A stretch of DNA of 13,625 nt, from the NCBI GenBank assembly GCA_002496955.1, contig DALZ01000083.1:1-13625 (forward strand), written 5' to 3'. This stretch comes from Euryarchaeota archaeon UBA128 (GTDB lineage: Archaea; Thermoplasmatota; Poseidoniia; Poseidoniales; Poseidoniaceae). Below are positions 13,480-13,625 of this stretch, in pieces; positions within the stretch are counted from its first letter, which is position 1; each line of letters begins with the position of its first letter. The position numbers and the translations under genes were made by a program. The notes beneath the pieces are model-generated. The model was given only the letters and a program-made list of their open reading frames with translations. It did not search any database and had not been told where the DNA came from.

Positions 13480-13625
13480 TCAACCCTTTAATTCGTGCTC
13501 GACTAAAGCCGAAATACCCTGTTCCAAAGCTATTTTTGGTTCCCAATCAAATGCTGATTTTATCTTTGAGATATTGGCACAGGAGGATGTTATGTCACCA
13601 CCTCTTTTATCAACATAAATTGCAG
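13480..13625 (-). CDS. NAD-dependent sugar-nucleotide epimerase/dehydratase, C-terminal end (partial)
   Basis: Only the last 47 codons are inside the window. They read KRGGDITSSCANISKIKSAF followed by DWEPKIALEQGI, the standard C-terminal signature of extended short-chain dehydrogenases acting on nucleotide sugars (consensus R.gdv...aDisKa...lgw.Pk..leeGi). Members include UDP-glucose 4-epimerase and related 4,6-dehydratases; which one cannot be decided from this part. The gene enters from beyond the right edge and is read leftward. It ends in TGA just before the glycosyltransferase start, so it would supply a nucleotide sugar to the adjacent transferases. Confidence 0.8.
   Translation of the reverse strand, partial: AIYVDKRGGDITSSCANISKIKSAFDWEPKIALEQGISALVEHELKG

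Overview
The window reads as part of an archaeal chromosome, most likely a planktonic Marine Group II euryarchaeon (Poseidoniales). The grounds are a type II methionine aminopeptidase, an archaeal class III-signal pilin (N-terminal core VSPVIATILMVAI), a Upf1/IGHMBP2-type SF1B helicase, AT-rich TATA-like elements upstream of genes, and ribosome-binding sites of the archaeal type (GAGGTGAT, GGAGG, GAGGTGG). The lineage is inferred from style and gene content. No rRNA, tRNA, insertion sequence or CRISPR array was seen.

Region A (1-3483, mostly minus strand): a four-gene operon reads leftward. It encodes a zinc-ribbon protein with a long acidic linker and a helical C-terminus, a RimJ/RimL-like GNAT acetyltransferase, a cytosolic CE4-type deacetylase with a TTG start, and the biotin transporter subunit BioY. 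Just past the 3' end of bioY, on the plus strand, lies a 27-codon fragment that looks like the beginning of an acyltransferase-3 gene.

Region B (3484-9216, plus strand): an AT-rich divergent intergenic region separates region A from a run of six genes. These encode a complete SF1B helicase, an RDD-family membrane protein, a protein with a beta-rich N-terminus and 22 uninterrupted [S/T]xPP tetrapeptides, a 91-residue protein of unknown function, a Sua5/YrdC-type threonylcarbamoyl-AMP synthase (tRNA t6A) and a type II methionine aminopeptidase. The last four are tightly packed, with stop-overlapping ribosome-binding sites and a 22-nt overlap. The run ends in a hairpin with a T-tract. The shared theme is RNA and protein maturation.

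Region C (9173-10085): a 352-nt non-coding stretch holds a T-tailed hairpin and a good TATA-like element. It is followed by a type IV pilin-like gene with a strong Shine-Dalgarno sequence and a striking two-hairpin 3' end, the second being a 14-bp stem with a UUCG tetraloop followed by seven T's. The layout suggests a strongly expressed single-gene unit.

Region D (10086-13625): a glycan-biosynthesis neighbourhood. It contains a membrane GT2 glycosyltransferase (minus), a GT4 glycosyltransferase (plus), a second GT-B glycosyltransferase (minus, overlapping the previous gene tail-to-tail by 22 nt), and the 3' end of an NAD-dependent sugar-nucleotide epimerase that runs off the window. This DNA looks more A+T-rich than regions A and B and probably makes surface polysaccharide or protein glycans.
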